NCBI GenBank assembly: GCA_027596035.1
Contig: JADGJA010000494.1
Location: forward strand, 1 to 16,959
DNA: 16,959 bases
Direction: 5' to 3'
DNA from: Thoreauomyces humboldtii
Lineage: Eukaryota > Chytridiomycota > Chytridiomycetes > Spizellomycetales > Powellomycetaceae
Positions 1-8,883 of this stretch are shown one piece after another (position 1 is the first letter of the stretch; each line of letters begins with the position of its first letter). Under the pieces are notes generated by a model. That model did not search any database. It was given only the letters and a program-made list of their open reading frames with translations, and was not told the DNA's origin. A program made the translations under genes and the position numbers.

Positions 1-129
1 CGCGTCAGGGACGACGGGTAAGTCCTTCCAGAGCAAGCCGCCCTCGTTTGATAGCGAGTATCCATCGATCATGGATTTGGCGTCCTTCTCTCGAAGCCGT
101 CGTTTCATACGTATAGTTTCGTCGCAGCA
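1..129. repeat. Left arm of a 129-bp inverted repeat at the window ends
   Basis: The first 129 bases match the reverse complement of the last 129 bases (16831-16959) at 120 of 129 positions by hand count, with no gaps. Both arms encode the same stretch of Ty3/gypsy pol (CCDETIRM... to ...KDLPVVPDA) and both stop at exactly the same base. They are two gypsy copies in opposite orientation rather than the terminal repeats of one transposon, because the arm is interior pol coding sequence. Confidence 0.9.
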
Positions 130-1006
130 CTCCTCGGCACGCCGCCATTCCTCGCTACCTGGCCCTGGTAGAGGCGCGCGTTCCACGTTCGTCAACGTTG
201 CTGCGTATACGTCTACTTTGTTTGCGCACTCTGAACACTTTGGAGCATAGTACGGGTTACGACTCAATATGTCGGCAACCGTATTGTACTCGCCCGGCAT
301 ATAGTGCAGGTCGAAATCGTATTGCTGTAGAGACTCGACCCAATTAGCCTGTCTTCGAGACAGATTTGGTTGAGTTTGCAGATATTCCAACGATTTGTGG
401 TCAGTAAACGCTGTGAACTTGCGTCCGATCAAGTAATGACGGTTCGCCTCAAGCGTTTTGACCAGCGCGAGCAACTCCTGCTTGTGAACTGAGTATCTCG
501 TCTCAGCGCCATTCATTTTCTTTGAGAAGAAGGCGATGGGACGTAACGTCACCATCCCTGCTAGCTCTTTCTTTGTTTTTGGCAAAGGTGTAGGAATAAC
601 CTCATCTGCCGAGTCCGGCCGGCTCAACCAACTAGACAGAGCAAAGCCCGATGCGTCCGTGTGAATATGCAACGGTAACGCAGGGTTATGGGTAGCTAGA
701 ACCGGAGCAGTTGATATTGCTTCCTTTAAGCTCTCGAACGATTGCGTCTCGAGCGCGTTCCACTGCCATGGCTTTGTTCCAGATTGCAATTCCGTTAATG
801 GGTACGCCAGCTTTGCGTAATCCCTCACGAACTTGCTCATATAGTTTGTCAGACCAAGGAAGGACGCAACTTCTTTGTAGTTCTTAGGTGTCTGCCAGTC
901 GAGAACGGCTTGTATCTTTGAATCTGCGAGACGCATGCCGTCGCGACCAATCATATGGCCGCAGAACTCGACTGTGATACGCCTCTCTTTCGCTATCCAA
1001 ATTCCC
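1..1006 (-). CDS. Ty3/gypsy pol fragment: RT thumb, RNase H, start of integrase linker (partial at both ends)
   Basis: Reading the minus strand from 1006 to 1 gives about 335 codons without a stop, running off the window edge. The protein starts in the last part of reverse transcriptase (GIWIAKERRITVEFCGH, then FLGLTNYMSKFVRDYA). It continues into an RNase H domain with the expected acidic residues: D in HTDAS, E in KQELLAL, D in FTDHKSL and D in NTVADILSR. After that comes a cysteine pair (CSECANK) leading toward integrase. In this family the enzyme copies element RNA into DNA and degrades the RNA strand. The RT catalytic motif and everything upstream are missing because homology stops near 1006, where another LTR element begins. 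The reading frame happens to stay open past that point, but the sequence there no longer looks like RT. RNase H appears intact, so this copy is fairly young or recently truncated. Confidence 0.92.
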
Positions 1007-1007
1007 A

Positions 1008-1223
1008 CGTAGTCACCCCCTTCTGAATTCCTCACTTCACTGTCGAGCACCTTATCCCCGACCCTCCCTGCTGTGCTTCGGCTTCCCCTGCTGTGCCACT
1101 TAGTCCCTTCTTCCCCGGCCGCTCACTCCTTCCCCAGTATATATAGCGACCCCCTGCCGATTCCCCCCTGTCACTTAGTACATTCCTCTGAATATACGTA
1201 TCTTCGACTCTGTGCGTCTTACA
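1008..1223 (+). mobile_element. Probable 5' LTR of a second LTR retrotransposon (left edge uncertain)
   Basis: This stretch interrupts the minus-strand gypsy pol and lies just upstream of a primer binding site and a gag-like ORF on the plus strand, which is where a 5' LTR belongs. It ends with ACA at 1223, right before TGGTAGCACTGCC. It contains a TATA box. No clean TG start is visible; CGTAGTCACCCCC near 1009 could be a mutated TG start. I found no second LTR copy in the window, so the left border is inferred from where pol homology ends. Confidence 0.5.
1138..1145 (+). promoter_or_regulatory. TATA box in the candidate LTR
   Basis: TATATATA followed by G lies about 85 bases before the LTR end and 146 bases before the gag ATG. 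This is the usual place for an LTR promoter, with transcription starting some 25-35 bases further on. Inferred from position only. Confidence 0.5.
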
Positions 1224-1236
1224 TGGTAGCACTGCC
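1224..1236 (+). other. Primer binding site (tRNA-primed minus-strand start)
   Basis: TGGTAGCACTGCC directly follows the LTR end. It starts with TGG, the complement of a tRNA CCA tail, and TGGTAGC is typical of sites complementary to initiator tRNA-Met. The identical 13 bases follow the 5' LTR of the element at 10708-13193, which strongly supports the call. The exact tRNA cannot be confirmed without this organism's tRNA set. Confidence 0.7.
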
Positions 1237-1283
1237 TCGTTTCAAAGCGATCCAACCACTCTCCATCAATCTACCGACTCAAC

Positions 1284-1788
1284 ATGGCCGCTCCTGCATG
1301 GGCTGCCCCCATGGCGCTCGCCGCCCCCAATGTCGCTCAACGCCAAACCAACCGCGGCAACCAGACTCAAAGTTTCCTCAAGATCGCCCTCGGCCGCATT
1401 GAACTTTACGACGGCACCCCCGACCTCTTGACCGTCGACAACTACATCCAGGCCCACAAAGCGTATTATACGCAACAGATCACTTTCAACGCGTTTGGTT
1501 TCACTTTCTTTGACTATGCAGAAACTATCCCGATGTCCCTCACCCCCGAGCTTCATGCTTGGCACAACGGCAAGGTTGCCGAACTCACCGCCATGGCCGG
1601 CTACCCTGGACCGGCCTTGCCTGCAGGATTCACCGCCAAGGACGTTTCCGACAGGTGTAGTGAGTGGTATTTGCAACCCTGTGCAGGGCCGTTATCTCGC
1701 GAGTCAGGTGAACACCATACAGATCAACACGCAACTGGCTGCCGGAGGTATACTAACTCTAGACCAAGAGGGCACACAGGATGCATGA
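1284..1788 (+). pseudogene. Gag-like ORF start of the LTR element, frameshifted and truncated
   Basis: An ATG at 1284 begins a protein of about 120 residues that reads like retroelement Gag: an alanine-rich start (MAAPAWAAPMALAAP), then LGRIELYDGTPDLLTVDNYI and LHAWHNGKVAELTAMAG. Gag proteins form the particle that packages element RNA. Near 1655 this frame turns into low-quality sequence, while the next frame (about 1655-1788) becomes convincing (GRYLASQVNTIQINTQLAAG) and ends at TGA 1786-1788. I read this as one gag broken by a frameshift. There is no zinc knuckle and no pol, and a different gene starts on the other strand at about 1785, so the element is truncated there. It follows a matching LTR and primer site. 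Longer plus-strand reading to 2111 is antisense to the next gene and not real. Confidence 0.6.
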
Positions 1789-2314
1789 GGATCCTGGGCG
1801 GCCAGGAGCCGCCCGAGGTCTGGTCTGGCGGTCGAGTCATCAAAGTGAACGTCGTACATGGAGTCCAGTTCCATTCGTGCTGCGTCGTTCAGTTTAAAAT
1901 CTGTGACGAAGTTCTCCCGGTCGCTTGCCCGAGCCATTTTCTCAACGAGGCTGGTCTTTGCATCCAATGCGTCCAGTTCTGCCAGCTGCGCAGCGACGAG
2001 AACGTTTGCTTGTTCCTCCGCCTTGCCGGCTGCCTTGGCTTTGGCTTCGTTCCCGCAGATGCCGAGCTTGGAGATGAAGCGCCAGACCGACAACCTGGTA
2101 ACTTCTCGTAGGATGCGTGCTCCCTCTCTGTGACCGCATGCAGCTGCCTCAGCCTGCCGTCCAGAGGTCTCTGCTGTAGGGTCAGCGCGGCGTGAAGGCT
2201 TTGGAGCTCTGCGATTTTTTTGAAAGCGTTATCCATTTGAACGAGGGTGTTGAGTAGCTCAGCATGGCGGGGCGCTGCCTCGAGGAACCAGGCCCGCAGC
2301 TGGAGATCTGGATC
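1785..2314 (-). pseudogene. Coiled-coil protein, frameshifted, family not named
   Basis: The minus strand from 2314 encodes DPDLQLRAWFLEAAPRHAEL, then MDNAFKKIAELQSLHAALTL (ATG at 2236), continuing to HASYEK at about 2105. There the frame must shift by one base to continue as VTRLSVWRFISKLGICGNEA and a lysine/alanine/glutamate-rich helix (AKAAGKAEEQANVLVAAQLA) ending around MELDSMYDVHFDDSTARPDL. Both halves are helical and charged with heptad-like spacing, so one coiled-coil protein is likely. I have an impression of similar helical proteins ending in an LYDSIF-like motif in fungi, but cannot name the family. A TAA lies just upstream of 2314, so a 5' exon or the true start may be missing. The 3' border near 1785 meets the truncated gag. 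A single missing base explains the break, either mutation or sequencing error. Confidence 0.5.
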
Positions 2315-2790
2315 TTAGTGGACCATGCGGGGGGGTCGGAGGTACAAGCGGATGGGGCTACCCGGTGGTAGGATGCTGCTGTACGTGCGTGCTCATAGGA
2401 AAGCCTGCATCATGCATGCGGGATTGCCTGCCAGTCAGGCATGCAGGTTGCGTTGTGTTTGCCTTGGCAAAGGCAATGTAGACCGGTTTAGCCCAGTGGC
2501 TGGCTTATCCATGTGCAGCATCGCCGTAACACAGCGCTTGGGTTACTTAGGGTTAGGTTCGACTAACGCACCGATGGATGTCACCCGAACGGGCGAGGGT
2601 TAGGGCTACCCCGGTCGTCATCAATGTCGAGTCGGATGACCTCAAAGACAGGTCGCTTCCAGAGCCTCCCATGGCGTTCCAATGCGTTCCATTGCGTATG
2701 CCGGATATCCACAAAGCGCCACTCTGAACACTTTCCTTTAGTCACTCCTATCCTCACCATCCTTTGCTTTCTGTTTCAGTAGGGACACGT
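2315..2790. other. Non-coding stretch with two small hairpins and two telomere-like tracts
   Basis: I see no convincing gene here. Two adjacent stem-loops are present: TGCCTG/CAGGCA at 2425-2441 and TTGCCTT/AAGGCAA at 2459-2476. TTAGGGTTAGG (2547-2557) and AGGGTTAGGG (2596-2605) resemble the TTAGGG telomere repeat. The right part (2740-2779) is pyrimidine-rich and ends in TTTCAG, which could be a splice acceptor of an upstream exon of the next gene. Confidence 0.5.
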
Positions 2791-2887
2791 GTAAGAGCTT
2801 TCTTGCTGTAAGGTTGCGGAGCTAGAAAAAGTGACGCGCAACTCTGAAAGCTTTCTTGCCTCACTCATAGAAAGTTCCGCTTTCGTC

Positions 2888-4013
2888 ATGGTCTCCCGTG
2901 CTCCTCCAGCAACTTTCAGCCTGCCTCCGTCTGAATCTGGCACCACCGGCGAACCGAACCATCCGGACGGACTTGCAACGTCGAGAGGTCTGCAGTCGCA
3001 ACAGCATTTTTCTTCGTTGGTTGCAAGGACCGAAACCTCGCAAGCCATGATCATGTGAGAAGTCTTTCTTTCTCGTTTTAGATGTTTCATAAGGACTGAC
3101 CCATTTCTTCGTATTTGCATGGTAAGTAGCGAACAAGGCAGTGAGATCCCCCACGGCGCTATACATGTGATCTCTCCGAGAACTGAAGAGCTGCCTCGAC
3201 GACAGCACGACACGGTCGGCCTAAAACTAATGGCTACACCGCCCCCCGTGGTTACGAGCGACGAAATCTGGATCATGGACCTTGGCAGTCACGGTAAGGT
3301 CAAGATCTACGCGATAGACACGAGTCCAAGTGTCCAAGCCGTGAAGTACCAGGCGACCTCAGTGTCGGATGGTCACACCTCTGGCAGCGAAAGCGATGAC
3401 GGAAGCCAGATTGATCTCGAAAGCGAGAGCTCTGCCAAAAGCTATGACGAATCGGCAGGTAAGTTAAGGCGCAAGAGGTCGACCAATGGTATATGACATT
3501 TAGATTGATGTCATGAGCCTCAGATAATGTGATCGGGACGTGCAGCTACGAGGCTCGAGCGAATGGAAATACAAACCGTCCAGACCATCGCATCTTGTCC
3601 AAGATCTCCGTCAAAGCAAATTATCGGAGAATGGGCATAGCTACCCAAATGGTCCGATTTGCCCAGGGGAAGTGGGAAGATCTCCAATACAGCGCTAGGC
3701 GTTACCATGGCAAACATGAAGACGATCACGCGCTCACCGAGGTATTCAACCGCCCCGACGATGCGAGCTCCTGAATGTTTTCAGGTTTTCGCCAACGATT
3801 CTGCCTTTCTTTCAATTGTAGGCCGGCGAGGCCCTCATCCAAGCCTTGTTGAAAAACGGAACTATCAACCGCTCCCAGCTTGTTGACGTGCGTGGTGACG
3901 GTCATGACATCTGCGGAATGCATGCCGAGCCGGAATCGTTGCCTTATACAGACAAGCAAATGGAGTTGTGGGAGCAAGAAATATGGGCCCCTGGGGTTGG
4001 TTTGCCCTTCTAA
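2888..4013 (+). CDS. GNAT-like acetyltransferase, four exons with short introns
   Basis: I join 2888-3054, 3130-3458, 3524-3741 and 3822-4013, giving 906 bases, about 301 residues and a TAA stop. Introns 3055-3129, 3459-3523 (starts GTAAGT) and 3742-3821 (ends TTGTAG) are 75, 65 and 80 bases, all GT-AG, and the phases match. Intron 1 may instead end at 3126, adding one residue. Exon 3 holds the core: NVIGTCSYEAR, then ILSKISVKANYRRMGIATQM, which fits GNAT strand 4 and the acetyl-CoA loop (R-x-x-G-x-A). These enzymes move an acetyl group from acetyl-CoA to an amine; the substrate is unknown. The first half is low-complexity, serine/acid-rich (SGSESDDGSQIDLESESSAK). The last exon ends EIWAPGVGLPF. 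The frame is open upstream to 2795, so extra 5' exons are possible. No lesion is needed, so this looks like a live host gene. Confidence 0.6.
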
Positions 4014-4120
4014 TGAGTGCCCTTGCCTTCTGTTCCTGTCGTATTTCTTCACCTTGCTTGTCATCCTCCCGCTTCCATCTTTTATGTTATGATTTCAGTT
4101 TTTGTTGCCCCTCTTCTCCT

Positions 4121-4137
4121 AGGCCACTAACTGGCCT
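4121..4137. other. Stem-loop after the acetyltransferase gene
   Basis: AGGCCA, loop CTAAC, TGGCCT form a perfect 6-bp stem about 110 bases after the stop codon at 4011-4013, followed by CTTTTCTTG. It could lie in the 3' untranslated region. No function can be assigned. Confidence 0.35.
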
Positions 4138-4169
4138 CTTTTCTTGAAAGGCTTTACAGCCGTTTCGGT

Positions 4170-4654
4170 CTACATCGTGGTTCGGATGCATGGAGCTGGG
4201 TAGTTGCCGTCGTCATCCGCCGCACCGCAATCACATGGGTCGTCCTGGTCTCTGTACGGCAACTCGTTAACAGAGGCAGAAAGCAAGGTGGCGAGTGCGG
4301 GTACGGACGTCCACTTCTTCATGAGATCTTCGTCGACGCAATGTACGTCGTGCAGGCAGTCCCATTTGGAGAACGCCCAAGCGACCAACCGGCTGCCTTG
4401 GTTGCGGTCTCGCACAGAAAAGAACCTCCCAGTGTTTCCACTTCCATCGTTGTAGGAGATGCGCAGTTGGTGGCCCGTTGTCCCGTTCAGAATGTCAAAG
4501 TCGATTAAGACAGTTCTTCATTGTGCCAGACGACAACGGGATCCCAAAATTCATCACCGTCCCCAGTGTCTCCGATGACCCAACTACCGGTCGTGGTACG
4601 GAATCCGCTAAATCCGACTCCCAACCAACGCCACCGTGGTCTTCCTGTCGACAT
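4170..4654 (-). pseudogene. Unrecognised protein gene, one frameshift
   Basis: An ATG on the minus strand at 4654 starts MSTGRPRWRWLGVGFSGF and continues through WVIGDTGDGDEFWDPVVVW to HNEELS, where TAA (4507-4505) ends it after 49 residues. Shifting the frame by one base at this point continues naturally as LIDFDILNGTTGHQLRISYN, GRFFSVRDRNQGSRLVAWAF, SKWDCLHDVHCVDEDLMKKW and ends in a cysteine-bearing tail before TAG at 4170. The tryptophan- and aspartate-rich composition with aromatic and glycine spacing looks like a beta-rich protein; I recognise no family and see no catalytic motif. A missing T in the run at 4505-4506 would explain the break. The plus strand here is also partly open, so strand choice is not certain. 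A 5' exon encoding a signal peptide could lie upstream. Confidence 0.45.
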
Positions 4655-4666
4655 CTGCTTCTCTAG

Positions 4667-5526
4667 ACGTTCCTTATCTTCCTCCTAAGCGGGGCCGCAA
4701 TCGGGGCTGCGATGGTAATCCAGAGGCAGAGCAGGCTGAAAAAGTCGGACGTGACCCCATCGATCCTCTTCGAGAAACTCGGTTCAACGCTGCAAATCAT
4801 CCAGGATTTCAGGTGCAATAGTTACGAATCGCTGATCTGGCTACGCTACCTCCTAGGGACGATCGACCCAAATGATAAAATAATATTATTAATTGGACGC
4901 TCGGCGGAGCTGTCATATCGGATCCAAGGAACTCGTCCATGGACATGAATCTCACCGTCAGTGTGGAAGGGTTGGACGAAGGGATTTACACGCATCCTAC
5001 GCCCCTTGTCGTGTGGTGAATCGGCCCAGGGGAGGACCAGCAGGCGATCCTCGAGGTTCACGATCCACCGATCATGCAATCGTCTGAAACGAGATGGATC
5101 AGCTCCACATTTCGGAACAGCATCCTGAACGCGTCCATCCTCGTCCAATTCACGACCCACATCATCACCAACTCAACGTTCCGCTGTCGTCTGGTCGGAA
5201 CACTGACCGCCCAAACCCGCACGCAGACGATCGACATGGTATTGAACAAAACCGTGACGGTTCCCGGAATGGCAAGGTTGTCAGACATTCTCATCAGGGA
5301 ATTCGCGGTACTGACCTTCCCTACCGCGAACGTATCCACCGCGTGGCTCCTGACCGCAACCATCCCCAACCCATCTTAGGGCAACCATCACGCTTCCCCT
5401 CGGGACTACGGTCTTCGACATAAGGGAAACACCAACGGGATCTTTATCGGCAACATGAGGGCTTTCGGAACGACCGTTTTGGTGGGAGGAGGACGGTCGA
5501 CAAAAATGCTCTTTATGGGGTCCATA
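4667..5526 (+). pseudogene. Single-pass membrane protein with beta-rich repeats, broken; LEA/DUF3712-like at best
   Basis: After a good-looking splice acceptor (CTGCTTCTCTAG, ending 4666) the plus strand reads TFLIFLLSGAAIGAAMVIQR, a strong membrane helix followed by a basic stop-transfer segment (RQSRLKKSD). A second frame, open from 4879, gives INWTLGGAVISDP, an ATG at 4945 (MNLTVSVEGLDEGIYTHPTP), one TGA near 5020, then FRNSILNASILVQFTTHIIT, AWLLTATIPNPS and a stop at 5377-5379. A third piece (from 5387) reads ITLPLGTTVFDIRETPTG, and the earlier frame resumes with IFIGNMRAFGTTVLVGGG. Helix plus asparagine-rich beta segments resembles fungal membrane proteins with LEA-like (DUF3712) domains, but this is pattern impression only. 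At least three frame changes or unseen introns are needed, so I treat it as broken. Many possible N-glycosylation sites (NSS, NLT, NAS, NST, NKT) fit an extracellular face. Confidence 0.35.
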
Positions 5527-5529
5527 CGA

Positions 5530-6105
5530 CTGCATTTGTTACCTGCTGCTTTGTTTCAAAATCTCACTGTGGCATCCTGGACTCTTTGTGCAATGCGTGC
5601 AACTCTTACCATTGCTATCTCTGACCTTCCGGCAGCACCGAAGTTTCCGCACACTTTCGTCACTGCCAACATTTGCACGCAGTCAAAAGATAAAGGATTG
5701 CAAGAACCTAGGGAGGAGCGTGACCTCATTGTTTACCGGTATTATGCAAGTGGCTTGCTGTGTTGAACACAGTATAACCAGCATGGATGAAGCTCGGACG
5801 CGCAATGCCAAACGCAAGCGCCCACCCTCCTTCTTTGAGGGCTTGGATCTATCTGTCTATTGAATGACAGTGGAACGGCGGTCAAACAGTGTGTTGAACT
5901 TGGTATGTCGTTTTCGTGTGTATTATTCTTATTATGTTCTAGAGGAAATGGCTCGAACATCTCGAGACTTTTATATGAGCCTTAAATTGCTGCCTAAGTG
6001 TCAAGAATAGCTCTGCGGCTCTCGGTTGATCCCACTGGATACAGCGCTACCGCTCCCGCTCCCCTTCGGGGCCTATTTGCACTATTCGAGTCTATCCCGC
6101 CCGCC
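5530..6105. other. Stretch with no supported gene
   Basis: Short open frames exist on the plus strand (for example 5588-5863) but none has composition or motifs that persuade me. The part 5880-6000 is relatively AT-rich. A small CCC-TTCG-GGG hairpin lies near 6061-6072. Confidence 0.4.
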
Positions 6106-6555
6106 TCAGCTCATTTCTGAGCTATCGTCGTCGTCTGACGACTCTGTCAAATAGAGCGGCTCAATAGGCTGCCGCCAAATCATTCTATCTAACGGGGTTG
6201 CGAAGATCTGACGAAATCTAACACTGACAGCCCCCATTCCTAGGGCCGCTGTGATGGCCTGACACTCCCTACACCTCTCGGATCTCGGGACCGAAACCTC
6301 CCACCCCCGGACGGCACCCTGTTGAAAACTGTTGGAACGACACTCGTCGCCCAGCGTCCAGGACACTGGACATTGTGAGCTGTTGAACGTTCTCCCTCTA
6401 CTTTGGCGAAGAACCATTTTCCTCCTTTCAATATTTCCTGGACCCAACAAGTGCTGTTGCAACTCGAGAAAATCAACAACATCACCAACGCGAAGCGTGA
6501 GTTTTTCACCTAGCCTGCAAAGCGTAATTTCATCTTCTTGGTGCCCGTCTATCAA
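6106..6555 (-). CDS. Uncharacterised ORF with acidic C-terminus, possibly a last exon
   Basis: A 149-codon open frame lies on the same strand as the ankyrin gene and begins 10 bases after its stop. It has no ATG at its start; the first in-frame ATG is at 6417 (MVLRQSRGR). Visible features are a hydrophobic helix-forming part (LRVGDVVDFLELQQHLLG), a central region with several cysteines (SSQC, DECR, ERCRECQ) and an acidic serine-rich end (SSDDDDSSEMS). The acidic tail right before a stop suggests real coding sequence. It may be the last exon of a gene whose earlier exons I cannot find, or a fragment. I do not recognise the family. It is not in frame with the ankyrin protein. Confidence 0.4.
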   Translation of the reverse strand: MIDGHQEDEITLCRLGEKLTLRVGDVVDFLELQQHLLGPGNIERRKMVLRQSRGRTFNSSQCPVSWTLGDECRSNSFQQGAVRGWEVSVPRSERCRECQAITAALGMGAVSVRFRQIFATPLDRMIWRQPIEPLYLTESSDDDDSSEMS

Positions 6556-6565
6556 AACTTCTCAA

Positions 6566-8755
6566 TCAACGACCCTGCTTCTCATCATGTCGTTTCTTCC
6601 ACCTCTGCTCCCTGAACAGCCTGACAGTGCTTGGACTCCAGTCCGTCACATGATCACTCCAGTCATCTGAAGTCCAGTCCTTCAGATAATCAAAGTAGCG
6701 TTTTTCTGGCCACGCATAGGGATCCATACCACGGACGAGGAGGGCTCGAAAGAGGGCTCCCCACGGGGCGTCGTCGTCCTCGAAGTCATTCTCATCGTAC
6801 GCCCTTTCTTCGGGCGTCAGGAGATACTTCTCAAGCGGGGTGTCATCGTCAACATTCTCATCGTCCACATCGGTCTCATCGTCGCCCTGGACGTCCACGT
6901 CCGGCTTGGTGGTGGTGAGAAAGGCGGGCAAGGGCTCGTCGAAGGTCTGTAGGTGTTGGCCTCCTTCGCCCGTGGCGAGGAGGCGAAATCGTCGACGAGT
7001 GGCATCAACGAAAGCTGCTGGTCGTGGATCTTTTTCCATTGACACTGTGACGGGTTCCACAAGGAACTCGTCCAGTATCGCCGGGTCGTTGGCGTCGGCT
7101 CCAAAGCGGAAGAGGAGGTCGATCGTGTCGAGAAGATTCGAGAGATATGCATGATATGGGAGGGCGCTGGCGAGCATGGCCCAGCCGAGGGGCGAGCGAG
7201 GCTGGCCGCCGTGGATGGCTTTGCAGCAGTTCATATCGGCGCCGAGGGTGGTTAGGAAGTGCACCGCCTGCCGATTAAGGGTAAGGGAAGCGATGCACAG
7301 GGCCGTGTCGATTGCGTTCTGGTCCTTCTGCATGGGGCGATGTTTGAAGAGTTCGACCATTACGTGAGCACCCTTGGCGTAGGCTGCGAGAAGGAGCGTG
7401 GCGTCGCGGAGCGGACCGAGGACAAAGCCTCTCTTCATAAGGGCCGCGGCGATGGGAATCGTACGCGAGTAGTTGTCACCGCATACATCATCCGGCGAGA
7501 GACTGTAGAAATCCCCCCTGTCACGTAGGACCGTAGCACCGACAGCAAGGAACAGCGGCTCGCCTTCGCGACCGGGAATGTTGGGGATGGCACCGAGAGC
7601 AAGGAATTCGTCGAGCAGGGACGTGTCGCGCATGGCAGCTACGAAGCTGATGGGCAACGCATAGCCATGGCCTCCGCGACCGACGTCATTCAGATCTGCG
7701 CCACGGGCCACAAGGGCTTTGGCCATCTCCATGTGACCCATGGAGCATGCGCACGCAAGGGCCTGGTTATGGCGGGCGGTAACGTCGACGTTGCGGTGCT
7801 CGAGAAGGATCTTTACGACCCTGGGGAACGGTCGTAGGATGGCGATCGAGAGCAGCGTGCGTTCGAATTCTGGCGTTCTCGTAATGGACAAGATCTTGAG
7901 ATCTTCCTGCTCAGCAAGGTCGCCGCCGTTGAGCACGTACGCTTCGAAAAGCACCCCATCGGAGCATAGATAAGGCACCAGGTGGGTGGCGTCAGCACCG
8001 ACCATGTCCATGGCTGCCATGCCATAACGCACGAGCAGCGAGTAGTCCGGTGCCCGCTTCGGGGCTTTGATCAGCTCGTGCTTGATGCGAAGGCCATTCG
8101 GGTCATGGGACAGTGCGGCGCGGCACGTTTCTCCGTGAACGCGGGCGGCAAGCTGCATGACCTGCAGGCGGAACTCTGGCGATCCAAACTCCACTTTGTC
8201 GGGAAGTCGGTAGGCAAGGATATCGGACCAGTCGGGAAAGTGGGCGACGGAGGCGGTCCTCTGAGTGCCGTCCAGCCTGTACCTCATCGCGTCCAGCGTG
8301 CCGTAAACGCCTTGGAACGGATTGCTGCCCGGCGGCGGGGCAAGAGGCACTTGGGTTCGTTCGAGCTGTCGTTCGCGACCGCACGTTCTCATGTGCAAAG
8401 AGGAGAAGAGCAAGTTGAACTCGTCCCTCAGGAAACTGCTCCAGACATCATCCTCGGAGCGACGGACGCTGTCATCTCCTCTGTCCACGCGGCGAAGCTG
8501 GTTGAGAGCAAACTCGAGGGCGGCGCCGGGGGTCCTGCCGATGGCGTTGAAGTTGCGGAAAGCGGCAGTTACAGCAAGGTAGTCCCTGTACTTATCGAGG
8601 TAGCGGAGGACGTTGCGCACAGGGACCTCGGACATTCGGTCGATGGGGACGGGGCGGATGTTGGAGGTGGCCATCAAATTCAAGGCCATGGGTGGGCGAG
8701 CTGCAGCTATTGCAGCTGCAAGCTCGGCTGCAGCCTGCTGAGGCTCGATGTCCAT
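6566..8755 (-). CDS. F-box-like / ankyrin-repeat protein, 729 residues, intact
   Basis: This is the longest intact gene, one exon of 730 codons. I chose the ATG at 8755 (MDIEPQQAAAEL) because it has A at -3 and G at +4; the open frame continues upstream, with in-frame ATGs in a duplicated 36-base stretch that looks more like leader. Domains in order: an alanine-rich start; an F-box-like helix set at about 41-70 (VPVRNVLRYLDKYRDYLAV); a long unassigned part; ankyrin-type repeats at roughly 298-405 (TLLSIAILRPFPRVVKILLE, ALACACSMGHMEMAKALVAR, GADLN) and again near 450-556 (LTTLGADMN, LLFRFGADAN); an acidic linker at about 617-662; and a tryptophan-rich tail. Ankyrin repeats bind partner proteins, and an F-box would recruit them to an SCF ubiquitin ligase, so it may be a substrate receptor. 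The F-box call is weaker than the ankyrin call. No neighbour supports a pathway. Confidence 0.8.
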   Translation of the reverse strand: MDIEPQQAAAELAAAIAAARPPMALNLMATSNIRPVPIDRMSEVPVRNVLRYLDKYRDYLAVTAAFRNFNAIGRTPGAALEFALNQLRRVDRGDDSVRRSEDDVWSSFLRDEFNLLFSSLHMRTCGRERQLERTQVPLAPPPGSNPFQGVYGTLDAMRYRLDGTQRTASVAHFPDWSDILAYRLPDKVEFGSPEFRLQVMQLAARVHGETCRAALSHDPNGLRIKHELIKAPKRAPDYSLLVRYGMAAMDMVGADATHLVPYLCSDGVLFEAYVLNGGDLAEQEDLKILSITRTPEFERTLLSIAILRPFPRVVKILLEHRNVDVTARHNQALACACSMGHMEMAKALVARGADLNDVGRGGHGYALPISFVAAMRDTSLLDEFLALGAIPNIPGREGEPLFLAVGATVLRDRGDFYSLSPDDVCGDNYSRTIPIAAALMKRGFVLGPLRDATLLLAAYAKGAHVMVELFKHRPMQKDQNAIDTALCIASLTLNRQAVHFLTTLGADMNCCKAIHGGQPRSPLGWAMLASALPYHAYLSNLLDTIDLLFRFGADANDPAILDEFLVEPVTVSMEKDPRPAAFVDATRRRFRLLATGEGGQHLQTFDEPLPAFLTTTKPDVDVQGDDETDVDDENVDDDTPLEKYLLTPEERAYDENDFEDDDAPWGALFRALLVRGMDPYAWPEKRYFDYLKDWTSDDWSDHVTDWSPSTVRLFREQRWKKRHDEKQGR

Positions 8756-8883
8756 GATTGCGGTTGCTGCTGCTGTTGCCGACAACGAAGCGTCGAGAGG
8801 AGGAGGATGGGCTTGGCATGTTCCGAGTTGCGGTTTCTTGAGGAGGAGGACGAAAGGACCGTTATGTTCTAGTACTTGTGGTC

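Noticed and set aside
1284..2111. Single 275-residue plus-strand protein
   Set aside because: Only the first 120 or so residues look like Gag; the rest is antisense to the coiled-coil gene and has no protein-like pattern.
4121..4145. Bacterial-type terminator
   Set aside because: A hairpin followed by a few T residues, but the surroundings are eukaryotic with introns, so intrinsic termination is unlikely.
4846..5369. Minus-strand ORFs of about 100 residues
   Set aside because: The plus-strand frames over the same bases look more like a protein (asparagine- and threonine-rich beta segments); the minus frames have no recognisable pattern.
7982..8872. 296-residue plus-strand ORF
   Set aside because: Antisense shadow of the intact ankyrin gene, with no domain of its own.
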